From WHSW01 sp033856255 (GTDB lineage: Bacteria > Actinomycetota > Thermoleophilia > Solirubrobacterales > 70-9): DNA of 64,000 nucleotides. The stretch spans positions 62,001-126,000 of the forward strand of contig JAWVFH010000046.1 of the NCBI GenBank assembly GCA_033856255.1, written 5' to 3'. Each line of letters opens with the position of its first letter. The stretch's first letter is position 1. The notes beneath the pieces were generated by a model, which saw only the letters and a program-made list of their open reading frames with translations, was not told where the DNA came from and did no database searches. The translations under genes and the position numbers were made by a program. This document shows positions 49,258 through 57,502 of this stretch, piece after piece.

Positions 49258-49899
49258 GTGAAACGCCCTGTGACCGTCGGCGCAGTCCTAGCTGGAGGGG
49301 AGAGCACCCGCATGGGTTCCCCGAAGGCCATGGTCGAGCTCGCCAGCCGGCCGCTGGTCTCGCGCGTGGTCGCCGCCGTCGGCTCGGCCGGCCTCGACCC
49401 GATCGTCGTCGCGAAGCCGGACTCGCCGCTGCCGAAGCTCGACTGCCGCGTGCTCAGCGAGCCCTCGGAGCCCCGCCACCCGCTGACCGGGGTGCTGGCC
49501 GTGCTCGGCGCCAGCGCCGGGCGCGGCGTGGTCGCGATCGCCTGCGACATGCCGCTCGTGCCGTCGAAGCTGCTCGGCTGGCTCGCCCAGCTCGAGGAGC
49601 CGGTGGCCGTCTGCGAGGTCGGCGGGCGGCTCGAGCCGCTGCTCGGCCGCTACTCGCCCGAGGTCTCCGAAACTCTGCGCGAGTCGCTGGAGGCGGGCGC
49701 CCCGATGCGCGAGGCGGTCGCCGCCCTCGACCCCTATGTGATCCCCGAGGAGCGGGTGGCGCGATTCGGCGACCCGGCGCGGATCTTCTTCAACGTCAAC
49801 ACGCCCGAGGACCTCGCCGAGGCCGAGAAGATGCTCGGCCACACAGGCCGCTTCACGCTGCCGATGACCCGGCGCCCGGGCCCGGCCGCGGCTCTCTGA
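49258..49899 (+). CDS. mobA: Molybdenum cofactor guanylyltransferase
   Basis: A 213-residue nucleotidyltransferase that makes the guanine dinucleotide form of the cofactor. VGAVLAGGESTRMGSPKAMV (GTP-binding), ACDMPLVP and IFFNVNTPEDLAEAE are diagnostic. The start is GTG at 49258-49260, 6 bases after GAGACT, perhaps a leaderless start. This form is needed by the DMSO-reductase-type oxidoreductases at 50-52 kb and 62.8-64 kb. Its stop is followed directly by a decayed hydrolase fragment. Confidence 0.93.
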   Translation: MKRPVTVGAVLAGGESTRMGSPKAMVELASRPLVSRVVAAVGSAGLDPIVVAKPDSPLPKLDCRVLSEPSEPRHPLTGVLAVLGASAGRGVVAIACDMPLVPSKLLGWLAQLEEPVAVCEVGGRLEPLLGRYSPEVSETLRESLEAGAPMREAVAALDPYVIPEERVARFGDPARIFFNVNTPEDLAEAEKMLGHTGRFTLPMTRRPGPAAAL

Positions 49900-50117
49900 G
49901 CTCCTCCTGGAACTACTGGCGCTCGCTCGAGGACCCGCGGATGGTCGGCCGCGGGATCGGCGAGGACGGCGTGCACCCGAACCTCTACGGCAACTGCGAG
50001 CCCCCGCTCGGCTGCAGGCCGATCGACTTCACCCGGCACGGGCTGCGCTACGGCCGCAACCAGCGCAACCTAGGCGCTCTGCGCGTACTCGACCGGCTGC
50101 GCGCGGTCCTCGGCTAG
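49899..50117 (+). pseudogene. C-terminal remnant of an SGNH/GDSL-type hydrolase
   Basis: In one frame the region reads SSWNYWRSLEDPRMVGRGIG, EDGVHPNLYGNCEPPLGCRP, IDFTRHGLRYGRNQRNLGAL, RVLDRLRAVLG and a stop. EDGVHPN has the D-x-x-H-P of GDSL block V (catalytic Asp and His). No N-terminal part, start codon or ribosome site precedes it; it begins where mobA ends in another frame. It overlaps the 3' end of the opposite-strand oxidoreductase gene by 48 bases. A small expressed peptide from ATG at about 49941 is less likely. Confidence 0.5.
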
Positions 50118-52265
50118 ACCGACGGCCTCCAGCCGGACGGGGATCCCGTTCAGGTGCGCCATCCCGGCGAGCCGCTCGAGATCCTCGGGATCGGAGGAGG
50201 CGAGCTTGTTGACGTTGACGCCGCCGGCCGCGTTGGCGACGGTCCAGCCACCGCTGTGCCCCCATCCATGCGGGACCGCGATCGTGCCGGGCTTGACCTC
50301 GTCGGTGACCGTCGCGGCGATCTCGATCGAGCCGTGCGGCGAGATGATCCGGCAGCGCTCGCCGTCGGCGATCCCCACCCTCTGGGCATCGTCGGGGTGG
50401 ACGCGCGCGGAATGCGTGCGACCGCCGCGCATCAGCAACGGCGCGTTGTGCATCCAGGAGTTGTGCGAGCGCAGCTCGCGAAGGCCGATCAGCCGCAGGG
50501 GGAAGTCCGGGTCGTCTCCGTCGCGCGACGCCAGCCGATCGGCGTCCTCGAGGATCTCGGGCGGGTCGAGCCGGACCCGCTTCGAGCGGTGGCGGATCTG
50601 CTTGCCGACCACGTCCGGCGCCAGGTTCTCGGCGAGCACGATCCCGTGCGGGCTGGCGGCCAGCTTCTCGAGATTGAGGCCGCCCCGGCGGAGGCCGAAG
50701 AGGTCGCCCTTGGGGCCGATTCGCAGCAGCAGGTCGACCAGGCGGCGGGGCGAGAACTTGATCCCGATCCTGCCCAGCAGGCGGGCGGCGAGCACGCTGG
50801 AGGGGACGACGCCGATCCGGGCGGCGATCTCGTCGATCACCTCCCATTCCTGGCGCGCCTCGCCGCGAGGCTCGACCACCGCCTCGGTCATCTGGATGAA
50901 CGGGGTTGAGAACAGGGCCAGGAACGGCAGCGGGAAGTCCTCACGCTCGTACATCGTCGTCGCCGGAAGCACGAAGTCGCAATGGCGGGCGGTGTCGGAG
51001 ACGTAGAGGTCGATCGAGACCGAGAGCTCGAGCTCCCCGATCGCCGCCTCGAGCTCGTCGCCGTTGGGGACCGAGAGCACCGGGTTGCCTGCGGAGAAGA
51101 ACATCGCCCGGATCTGACCTTTGCCCGGGGTCGTCATCTCCTTCGCCATCACCGACGCCGGCAGCGAGCCAAGCACCTCCGGCAGGTCGCCGACCCGCGA
51201 GCGCACCTTCGAGTAGGTGCCGAGACCCGCCATGTCAGCGATCCGGCTGAAGTCGATCGGGGGATCGCCGAACATCGCCCCGCCCTCGCGGTCGAGGTTG
51301 CCGGTGACCAGGTTGAGCGCGTCGAGTAGGAATGCGACCAGGGTTCCGTTGCGACCCAGGCAGGAGCCGGTGCGCCCGTAGACGGCGGCGCGCTCGGCGG
51401 CGGCGAGGTCGCGGGCCAGCTTTCGCACCGTGCGCGCGTCGACGCCGCTGCGCGCCTCGGTCGCCTCCGGCGGGTAATCGGCGACCAGCCGCCGCAGCGT
51501 CTCGATCCCGCTCGACTGCTGCGCGATAGCGGCCCGGTCCTCGAGCCCCTCGGCGAAGATCGCCTCGAGCATCGAGAGCAGCATCGAGGCGTCGCCGTCG
51601 GGGTCGATCGCGACGTGCTCGAAGGCGCGGGCGGTCTCCGAGCGGCGCGGGTCGACGACGACGACGCGGCCGCCGCGCTCGACGATCGCGTGCAGCTGGT
51701 CCTTGACCCGCGGCGCGCTCAGGACGCTGCCGTGCGAGACCAGCGGGTTGGCGCCGACCACGAGCAGGAAGTCCGTGCGCGCCAGGTCGGGGATCGGGAC
51801 GATGAACGGCGAGCCGTAGAGGAAGGCGCTGGCGGCGAAGCGGTTGGAGACGTCCTGGGAGGAGGCGGTGTAGGAGTGCGGCGAGCCGACCGCGTCGAGG
51901 AAGCCCTTGACCCAGAGCGGGTGCGAGTAGGAGAAGGCGCCCGGGTTGCCCATGTACCAGCCGATCGAGCTGCCGCCGCGGCGGTCGCGGATCGCCCCAA
52001 GGCGCTCGCCGATCTCGTCCAGCGCCGACTCCCAGCTGACCCGCTCGAAGCTGCCGTCGGCCTGGCGCCGCAGCGGGTACAGGACGCGATCGGGGTCGTT
52101 TTGGACCTCGGTCATCGCGATCCCCTTAGGGCAGGCGAAGCCGGCGGAGAGCGGATGGTCGGGATCGGGCCGGACCTTGGTCAGCTCACCGTCGGTGACG
52201 GTCGCGACCATCCCGCAGAGCGGCTCGCAGACCCGGCAGTAGGTGACCTTCTCTTCGGTGGCCAT
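50070..52265 (-). CDS. Molybdopterin-dependent oxidoreductase (DMSO reductase superfamily)
   Basis: A 731-residue cytosolic (no Tat signal) enzyme. N-terminal [4Fe-4S] site CRVCEPLCG...GFACPKG, a DGDASMLLSMLEAIF-type MGD-binding region, NPVLSVPNGDELEAAI, and the C-terminal molydopterin-dinucleotide domain with NSWMHNAPLLMRGG, PHGWGHSGGWTVANAAGGVN. The Mo ligand is not a recognisable Sec/Cys; SSQDVSN is in the likely region. Substrate unknown. The start is ATG at 52263-52265. It is followed on the opposite strand by mobA and the hydrolase fragment and preceded by a DUF6457 gene on the same strand. Confidence 0.88.
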   Translation of the reverse strand: MATEEKVTYCRVCEPLCGMVATVTDGELTKVRPDPDHPLSAGFACPKGIAMTEVQNDPDRVLYPLRRQADGSFERVSWESALDEIGERLGAIRDRRGGSSIGWYMGNPGAFSYSHPLWVKGFLDAVGSPHSYTASSQDVSNRFAASAFLYGSPFIVPIPDLARTDFLLVVGANPLVSHGSVLSAPRVKDQLHAIVERGGRVVVVDPRRSETARAFEHVAIDPDGDASMLLSMLEAIFAEGLEDRAAIAQQSSGIETLRRLVADYPPEATEARSGVDARTVRKLARDLAAAERAAVYGRTGSCLGRNGTLVAFLLDALNLVTGNLDREGGAMFGDPPIDFSRIADMAGLGTYSKVRSRVGDLPEVLGSLPASVMAKEMTTPGKGQIRAMFFSAGNPVLSVPNGDELEAAIGELELSVSIDLYVSDTARHCDFVLPATTMYEREDFPLPFLALFSTPFIQMTEAVVEPRGEARQEWEVIDEIAARIGVVPSSVLAARLLGRIGIKFSPRRLVDLLLRIGPKGDLFGLRRGGLNLEKLAASPHGIVLAENLAPDVVGKQIRHRSKRVRLDPPEILEDADRLASRDGDDPDFPLRLIGLRELRSHNSWMHNAPLLMRGGRTHSARVHPDDAQRVGIADGERCRIISPHGSIEIAATVTDEVKPGTIAVPHGWGHSGGWTVANAAGGVNVNKLASSDPEDLERLAGMAHLNGIPVRLEAVGLAEDRAQPVEYAQSA

Positions 52266-52282
52266 GGCCGACGCCGATTGTC

Positions 52283-52516
52283 TCAGGTCGAGTCGCCGGC
52301 GGCGGAGGAACCGCCCACCCGCTCGGCCGCCGCCTGCAGCTCGTCGAGCGATGCGCCCACGCTGCCGCCGAGCCAGCAGGCGACCGGGGCGGCGATCCGC
52401 TCCGAGGCGTGCGCCGCGACGGCGGCCAGGTCGAGCACCTGCTTGAGCTCGGCGTCGGTTGGCGGGTCGGCGCCGAGCTCAGCGGCGAAGGCGTCGATCC
52501 ACTCGCGTGCGTTCAT
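52283..52516 (-). CDS. DUF6457 protein (molybdenum cofactor-associated)
   Basis: A 77-residue protein: MNAREWIDAFAAELGADPPT, VLDLAAVAAHASERIAAPVA, CWLGGSVGASLDELQAAAER. This is the DUF6457 pattern, often found next to or fused with MobA in actinobacteria. Its function is not known, but the context points to cofactor guanylation or delivery to the oxidoreductase 17 bases downstream. It is divergent from the molbindin gene. Confidence 0.8.
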   Translation of the reverse strand: MNAREWIDAFAAELGADPPTDAELKQVLDLAAVAAHASERIAAPVACWLGGSVGASLDELQAAAERVGGSSAAGDST

Positions 52517-52546
52517 GCTCGGCTCCTCTATGTCGTCGACAGTGCT

Positions 52547-52552
52547 TAGGCT
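52547..52552 (+). promoter_or_regulatory. TAGGCT -10 box, leaderless start of the molbindin gene
   Basis: TAGGCT, 6 bases, ATG at 52559, the same geometry as at 26258 and 42064. No clear -35 is visible. Confidence 0.45.
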
Positions 52553-52558
52553 TGGTCC

Positions 52559-52777
52559 ATGCCAGATCAGCTGTCAACACGTAATCAGTTCCCGGGGATC
52601 GTGCGACGGGTCGAGGTCGACGGCGTCGTCGCCCTGGTCGAGATCGAAGCGGGCCCTCACGTGGTCACAGCGGTGATCACGCGCGACGCCGTCGAGGAGC
52701 TCGGCCTCGCCGAGGGCGTCGAGGCGACGGCCATGGTCAAGGCGACCTCCGTGATGGTCAAGCTCACGGCGGGTTGA
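52559..52777 (+). CDS. mop: Mop/TOBE molybdate-binding protein (molbindin)
   Basis: A 72-residue single TOBE/Mop domain: LSTRNQFPGIVRRVEVDGVV, LVEIEAGPHVVTAVITRDAV, VEATAMVKATSVMVKL. Mop proteins form hexamers that buffer cytosolic molybdate. It sits within the cofactor gene cluster and divergent from DUF6457. The next gene begins 7 bases later on the same strand. Confidence 0.9.
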   Translation: MPDQLSTRNQFPGIVRRVEVDGVVALVEIEAGPHVVTAVITRDAVEELGLAEGVEATAMVKATSVMVKLTAG

Positions 52778-52784
52778 TCAATAG

Positions 52785-53684
52785 ATGAAGTCCTCGGCGA
52801 AGCCATGGATGGCGACGTTCGCCGCGACCGCCGTGCTCTGCGGATTTACATTCGCGACCGCGATCGCGGTCGGAGCGTCTGAGAAGGTCAGCGTCCACGC
52901 GCTGCCGGTCGGCGACGGCAAGGTGACGACGACGGGGCCGCAGCGCGGCTACGTCTATCGCTGCGGCGCCGGCGGCAACGGCGGTGGCGCCTCCAGCCAG
53001 GGCCCGTGGTTCAACGGCGACGGCACGTTCGACCTGACCGCGAAGGCGACCGTCGACGGCACGGTCAGCTGGCCGCAGGCGAGCTACAGCTCGAAGGTCT
53101 CGGGCGAGATCCGGACGATCACCTCGACGGACCTCCCGGTCGGCGGCACGACCGGGACCTTCCCGATCGCCTCCAGCGACGACGCCTACCAGTACGACCG
53201 CAACCCGAACACGATCAAGGCGCAGTCGATCAGCTACTCGCTGCCCGCCGACCCGCAGAAGACCGGATTCAACTGCATCGGCGGGACGGTCGGGATCGCC
53301 CGCAACGGCGTCGTGATCTTCGACGGCCTCGACGCCGGCAACCGCGACGCGGTCGCCTGGGAGGTCCAGGACGCGTGCAACGGGCACCCGCAGCAGAGCG
53401 GGATCTATCACTACCACTCGCTCCCGAGCTGTCTCACGCAGTCGCAGTCGCACAAGTCGAAGCTGGTCGGCTTCGCCCTCGACGGCTTCCCGATCTACAA
53501 CGGCCGCGACGCGGACGGCAACCGGTACACCGACGCCGACCTCGACGCCTGCCACGGGACGACCAGCAAGGTGAAGCTCGACGGCGAGACGGTGCGCACC
53601 TACCACTACGAGGCGACCCGCGAGTTCCCGTACACGGTGAGCTGCTTCCGCGGCACCCCGATCAGCACGGGCGCACCCGGCTAG
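52785..53684 (+). CDS. Secreted YHYH-domain protein
   Basis: A 299-residue exported protein (signal ATFAATAVLCGFTFATAIAV). The signature GIYHYHSLPSC and TYHYEATREFPYTVSCFRG with LVGFALDGFPIYNGRDADGN mark a YHYH domain. Cys residues suggest disulfides. His-rich motifs may bind metal, but no activity is known for the family. It may be co-transcribed with mop (7 bases apart), although the molybdenum link is unclear. It converges with moaA. Confidence 0.85.
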   Translation: MKSSAKPWMATFAATAVLCGFTFATAIAVGASEKVSVHALPVGDGKVTTTGPQRGYVYRCGAGGNGGGASSQGPWFNGDGTFDLTAKATVDGTVSWPQASYSSKVSGEIRTITSTDLPVGGTTGTFPIASSDDAYQYDRNPNTIKAQSISYSLPADPQKTGFNCIGGTVGIARNGVVIFDGLDAGNRDAVAWEVQDACNGHPQQSGIYHYHSLPSCLTQSQSHKSKLVGFALDGFPIYNGRDADGNRYTDADLDACHGTTSKVKLDGETVRTYHYEATREFPYTVSCFRGTPISTGAPG

Positions 53685-53688
53685 GGAC

Positions 53689-54678
53689 TCACCCGCCGAT
53701 GGCGCTCATCGTCCGCGGCGGCGCCACGAACCCGGGCTCGTTGACGTGGTGCTTGAGCTCCTTGCGCCAGACCGCGTCGCGGACGATCCGCTCGAGCTCG
53801 GCGTCGTCGGCGCCGGCGCGCAGCGGCTCGCGCAGGTCGGTCTCGCGGATCGAGAACAGGCAGGTGCGCAGCTCGCCCTCGGCGGTCATGCGGATCCGGT
53901 TGCAGTCTGCGCAGAAGGGCTCGGAGACCGGGTTGATGAAGCCGATCTCACCCTCGCCGTCGGCGAAGCGGTACACCCGCGCGGTGGCGTGTGGCTCGCG
54001 CGGCAGCGCCTCGAGCGGGTAGACGGCGTCGATCAGCGCCCGGACCTCGTCCCCGGTCAGCACCTGATCGGGGCTCCAGGCGCGGTCGCCGTCGAGCGGC
54101 ATGAACTCGATGAAGCGGACCTGGTAGTCGGTCGAGCGGGCGAGCCCGGCGAAGGCCAGCGCCTCGTGCTCGGTGAAGTCGCGCATCGCCACCGCGTTGA
54201 CCTTGATCGGGCGCACGCGGTCGAAGGCGGCGATCGCCTGGAGCCCGCGCAGCACCTGCGGCAGGGCGTCGCGGCGGGTGATCTCGTGGAAGCGGTCGCG
54301 GGCGAGCGAGTCGATCGAGACGTTCACCCGATCGATCCCGGCCTCCACCAGGGCGGCGGCATCGCGCTCGAGCAGGTAGCCGTTGGTGGTCACCGCCAGA
54401 TCGCGGATGCCCTCGATCCCGCGCAGCATCGCGACCAGCGCCGGGAAGTCGCGCCTGGCCAGCGGCTCGCCACCGGTCAGCCGCACGTCGGTGATCCCCA
54501 GGCCGGCGAGCACGCGGACGAGGCGCTCGATCTCCTCGAAGCTGAGCAGGTCGGAGCGGTCGAGCCACTTCATCCCCTCGGCGGGCATGCAGTAGCGGCA
54601 GCGGAAATTGCAGCGGTCGGTGACCGAGACCCGGAGGTCGGTGATCGGCCGGCCGTGCGCGTCGCGAAGCGGCTCCAC
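53689..54678 (-). CDS. moaA: GTP 3',8-cyclase (MoaA), radical SAM
   Basis: A 329-residue radical-SAM enzyme that converts GTP to the precursor MoaC uses. SAM cluster VTDRCNFRCRYCMP (CxxxCxxC), second cluster FCADCNRIRMTAEGELRTCL, and the C-terminal Gly-Gly (MSAIGG) needed for activity. I chose GTG at 54676-54678 (EPLRDAHGRPITDLRVSV); TATCCT sits 7 bases before it, again leaderless-like. A start at 54723 would lie upstream of that box. It pairs functionally with moaDEC, 6 kb away. Confidence 0.94.
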   Translation of the reverse strand: MEPLRDAHGRPITDLRVSVTDRCNFRCRYCMPAEGMKWLDRSDLLSFEEIERLVRVLAGLGITDVRLTGGEPLARRDFPALVAMLRGIEGIRDLAVTTNGYLLERDAAALVEAGIDRVNVSIDSLARDRFHEITRRDALPQVLRGLQAIAAFDRVRPIKVNAVAMRDFTEHEALAFAGLARSTDYQVRFIEFMPLDGDRAWSPDQVLTGDEVRALIDAVYPLEALPREPHATARVYRFADGEGEIGFINPVSEPFCADCNRIRMTAEGELRTCLFSIRETDLREPLRAGADDAELERIVRDAVWRKELKHHVNEPGFVAPPRTMSAIGG

Positions 54679-54776
54679 CCCTCCGAGGATACGGTCGGAC
54701 GACCCGCCGCGATGTGCGCGCATGCCGAAGGCCTCCGCGCGGCGGGCGCGGAGGCCTTCAGCTGACGCGGGACCGC

Positions 54777-55280
54777 CTAGGGATCGACGCAGTCGGTCAG
54801 CCAGAAGGTCTTCGACTTCTTGGCGACCTTGCCGCCGGCGCCGGGCGCGAGCACGGTCAGGGTGACGTGGAACCCCTGCTGCGGGTGACGCTCGGAGGCG
54901 TAGACCAGCATGTTGAGGTCGTACGTTGCCTCGGCGTCGAGGTCGGTGCCGCCGCCCGCCGGATCTTCGCCGACGAAGACGGTGTCATCGAGCACGGAGC
55001 GCCGGCCGCTCGGCGGCTGCATCGTGAAGTTGACGCTGGCGTCGTACGGGCCCTGGTCGAAGCCGTAGAAGTCGACCTGGAAGACGCAGCCGACGTGGGG
55101 CTGGTTGTCGGGCGCGGTGTCGAACGGAACTCCGTCGATCTTCACCGTGCCGTTGGCTCCGGGCGGGTTGTTGGCCGGCTTCGCGGCGCTACCGAAGGCC
55201 GACAGGGCCAGCGTCGCGGCGACGGCCGTCAGGCCGCTGACCAGACCGAGGCGTACTCGTTGGGAACCTGGAAATGTCAT
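54777..55280 (-). CDS. Secreted protein of unknown function
   Basis: A 167-residue exported protein (signal LGLVSGLTAVAATLALSAFG, then SAAKPANNPPG). The mature part (GVPFDTAPDNQPHVGCVFQV, DFYGFDQGPYDASVNFTMQP, YDLNMLVYASERHPQQGFHV) looks like a beta-sandwich; Cys at GCVF and TDCV may pair. The ribosome site AAGGAGGG is strong. I cannot assign a family. It has no operon partner. Confidence 0.72.
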   Translation of the reverse strand: MTFPGSQRVRLGLVSGLTAVAATLALSAFGSAAKPANNPPGANGTVKIDGVPFDTAPDNQPHVGCVFQVDFYGFDQGPYDASVNFTMQPPSGRRSVLDDTVFVGEDPAGGGTDLDAEATYDLNMLVYASERHPQQGFHVTLTVLAPGAGGKVAKKSKTFWLTDCVDP

Positions 55281-55397
55281 TCGCCCTCCTTGGCTCTGAC
55301 GATCTGCTTATTCGCGCATCCTGCGTCCGGACGCCGAAGTTACGCCAGGGGATCCACCCGGACAACCCGGATATCCGTCTATTTGTGACGAGATCGC

Positions 55398-56291
55398 TCA
55401 AGCCGCCAAGGCGGCGCGCGCGAGGCGCTCGGGCGTCTCGTCGTCGAAGCCGGCGAAGAAGCCGCCGACGGCGTCGACGAGGTGGTCGATCGAATTGGCC
55501 GCGAAGAGCGTCGACTGGTAGTGGGTGATGTCGTAGTCCATCGTCCCCATCCGGTGGAAGTCGAGGGGAAGGATCTCCATCTCGCGGAACTCCTCGATCT
55601 CGCCGTAGGAGGAGAGGATCCCGGCGCCGTACGCGCGCAGCTCGCCCTGCTCCCAGACGACGCCGAACTCGATCGTGAACCAGAAGACGTCGGCGACGTA
55701 CTGGACGCCCTCGTCGGTGTGCGCGCGCCTCGCCGCCTCCCCGGCGAGCCGGTTGAGCTCGGCGAACTGGGGGTCGGCGAGCAGGTTGCCGTGGCCGATC
55801 ACCTCGTGGATCAGATCCGGCTCGGGGGTGTAGAGCGGCGCCGAGGGGTGGCGGACGTACTGCGTCGAGTGGAACTCGCGGTCGGCGAGGCAGCCGTAGA
55901 ACTCCTTCACGGGAACGATCCCGGCGGCGGGAACGTACTCGTAGCCGGTCAGCGGCCGCAACCGCTCGGTGACCTCGTCGAGCTGAGGGATCCGCTCCGC
56001 CGGCAGGGCGAGGGCGGTCTTCGCCTCCAGGAACGGGGTACAGGCGTAGCGGGCGTGCTTCGGCGCCAGCTCGCGCTGCACCGTCCGCCAGACCTCCTGC
56101 TCGGCCTCGTTGTATTCGATCTGCGGGATCGCCATCCCCCGCCCCCACTCGAGCGCCGCCGAGGCGATCTGGTTGCGTCGCCGCTGGTAGTCGGGATCGG
56201 TCTTGCCGGGATGGTCGTCGGCGAGGTGGACCGTGACCGACCCGTCGTCGCCCTTGGTGACCGGGGAGTAGAGCTGCGCTTCCTCGAACAT
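55398..56291 (-). CDS. phhA: Phenylalanine 4-hydroxylase
   Basis: A 297-residue non-heme iron, pterin-dependent enzyme that hydroxylates phenylalanine to tyrosine. The 2-His-1-Glu iron site is visible as HEVIGHGNLL and FWFTIEFGV, with PDLIHE and REFHSTQYVRHPSAPLYTPE around it. The start is ATG at 56289-56291, five bases after the hmgA stop. It is the last gene of hpd-hmgA-phhA and supplies tyrosine to that pathway. Confidence 0.95.
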   Translation of the reverse strand: MFEEAQLYSPVTKGDDGSVTVHLADDHPGKTDPDYQRRRNQIASAALEWGRGMAIPQIEYNEAEQEVWRTVQRELAPKHARYACTPFLEAKTALALPAERIPQLDEVTERLRPLTGYEYVPAAGIVPVKEFYGCLADREFHSTQYVRHPSAPLYTPEPDLIHEVIGHGNLLADPQFAELNRLAGEAARRAHTDEGVQYVADVFWFTIEFGVVWEQGELRAYGAGILSSYGEIEEFREMEILPLDFHRMGTMDYDITHYQSTLFAANSIDHLVDAVGGFFAGFDDETPERLARAALAA

Positions 56292-56296
56292 GCCGG

Positions 56297-57502
56297 TCAG
56301 CCGGTCGTCGTCGGTTCGCTAACTGGGGACTGACCCTCTTGAGGTTCGTCGCGCCATGAGTAGGCGTACTCGGGCTGGTCGAGCTCGGCGGCGAGCGCGG
56401 TCAGCCGCAGGGGCTTGAACGTGTCCCACATCACCGCCAGCTCCTCGGTCCGGCGCATGCCGAGTGATTTCTCGACCAGGCCGGGCTGGGGGCCGTGCGG
56501 TAGCCCCGATGGATGGACGGTGATCGAGCCCTCCTCGATCCCCCTGCGGCTGCCGAACTCGCCTGAGACGTAGTAGATGACCTCCTCGGACTGCAGGTTC
56601 GAGTGGTGGTACGGGATCGGCACGGCCTGCGGGTCGTAGTCGAGCTCGCGCGGGCAGAACGAGCAGATCACGAAGTTCGGGCCCTGGAAGGTCTGGTGGA
56701 CCGGCGGCGGCAGGTGCAGGCGCCCGGTCCGGGGCTCGAAGTCGGCGACGTTGAAGGTGTAGGGATAGACGTATCCGTCCCAGCCGACGACGTCAAAGGG
56801 GTGGTAGTCGAGCAGGTAGCGCTGATGACCCCCGCGGACGCGCAGGACCAGCTCGAACTCGTCGCGCTCGCGGTGCGTTTCGAGCTCGGCCGGCGGATGG
56901 AAGTCGCGCTGCGAGTACGGCGCCGACTCGAGCAGCTGGCCGTAGCGGTTGCGGTATCGGTTCGGGGTCTCGATCTCGCCCGGCGTGTGCAGGCAGAGCC
57001 ACGTCTGCGGCCCGTCGTCGAGGGCGAAGCGGTAGGTGGTGCCGCGGGGCACGACGACGTAGTCGTGCTCGCGGAAGGCGACGCTCCCGAACACGGTCTC
57101 CAGCGTCCCGGAGCCCTCGCAGACGAAGAAGACCTCGTCGCCCTCGCCGTTGCGGAAGAAGACCTCGGTCTCCTCCGTCGGCCGGCAGAGGGAAACCTCG
57201 AGATCGGAGTTCCACATCAGGCAACGGCGACCGCCGACGGGGTCGCCGCCCGGCTCCACGGACCCGGTCGACAGGTGGCGGTGGACGTGGGCGTCGGGCA
57301 CCCATTCGGTGTGCTCGATCGGCGTGAACTCGCCCGCGTCGGCGATCCGGCATGGCGACTCGAGGTGGTAGAGGATCGACTCGTTGCCCGAGAAGCCCTC
57401 GTAGCCCATCACCTCCTCGACCAGCAGCCGGCCGCCGTTGTTATCCGCGCGGAACTGGGTATGGCGCTTGGCCGGGACCCGGCCGAGGCTGTGGTATCTC
57501 AC
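56297..57502 (-). CDS. hmgA: Homogentisate 1,2-dioxygenase
   Basis: A 401-residue dioxygenase that opens the homogentisate ring to maleylacetoacetate. Motifs: PYTFNVADFEPRTGRLHLPP, VICSFCPRELDYDPQAVPIP and the iron ligands in YHHSNLQSEEVIYYVSGEF and LPHGPQPG. GTG at 57500-57502 overlaps the hpd stop as GTGA; a longer frame into hpd is a shadow. Translation is coupled to hpd. Confidence 0.93.
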   Translation of the reverse strand: MRYHSLGRVPAKRHTQFRADNNGGRLLVEEVMGYEGFSGNESILYHLESPCRIADAGEFTPIEHTEWVPDAHVHRHLSTGSVEPGGDPVGGRRCLMWNSDLEVSLCRPTEETEVFFRNGEGDEVFFVCEGSGTLETVFGSVAFREHDYVVVPRGTTYRFALDDGPQTWLCLHTPGEIETPNRYRNRYGQLLESAPYSQRDFHPPAELETHRERDEFELVLRVRGGHQRYLLDYHPFDVVGWDGYVYPYTFNVADFEPRTGRLHLPPPVHQTFQGPNFVICSFCPRELDYDPQAVPIPYHHSNLQSEEVIYYVSGEFGSRRGIEEGSITVHPSGLPHGPQPGLVEKSLGMRRTEELAVMWDTFKPLRLTALAAELDQPEYAYSWRDEPQEGQSPVSEPTTTG

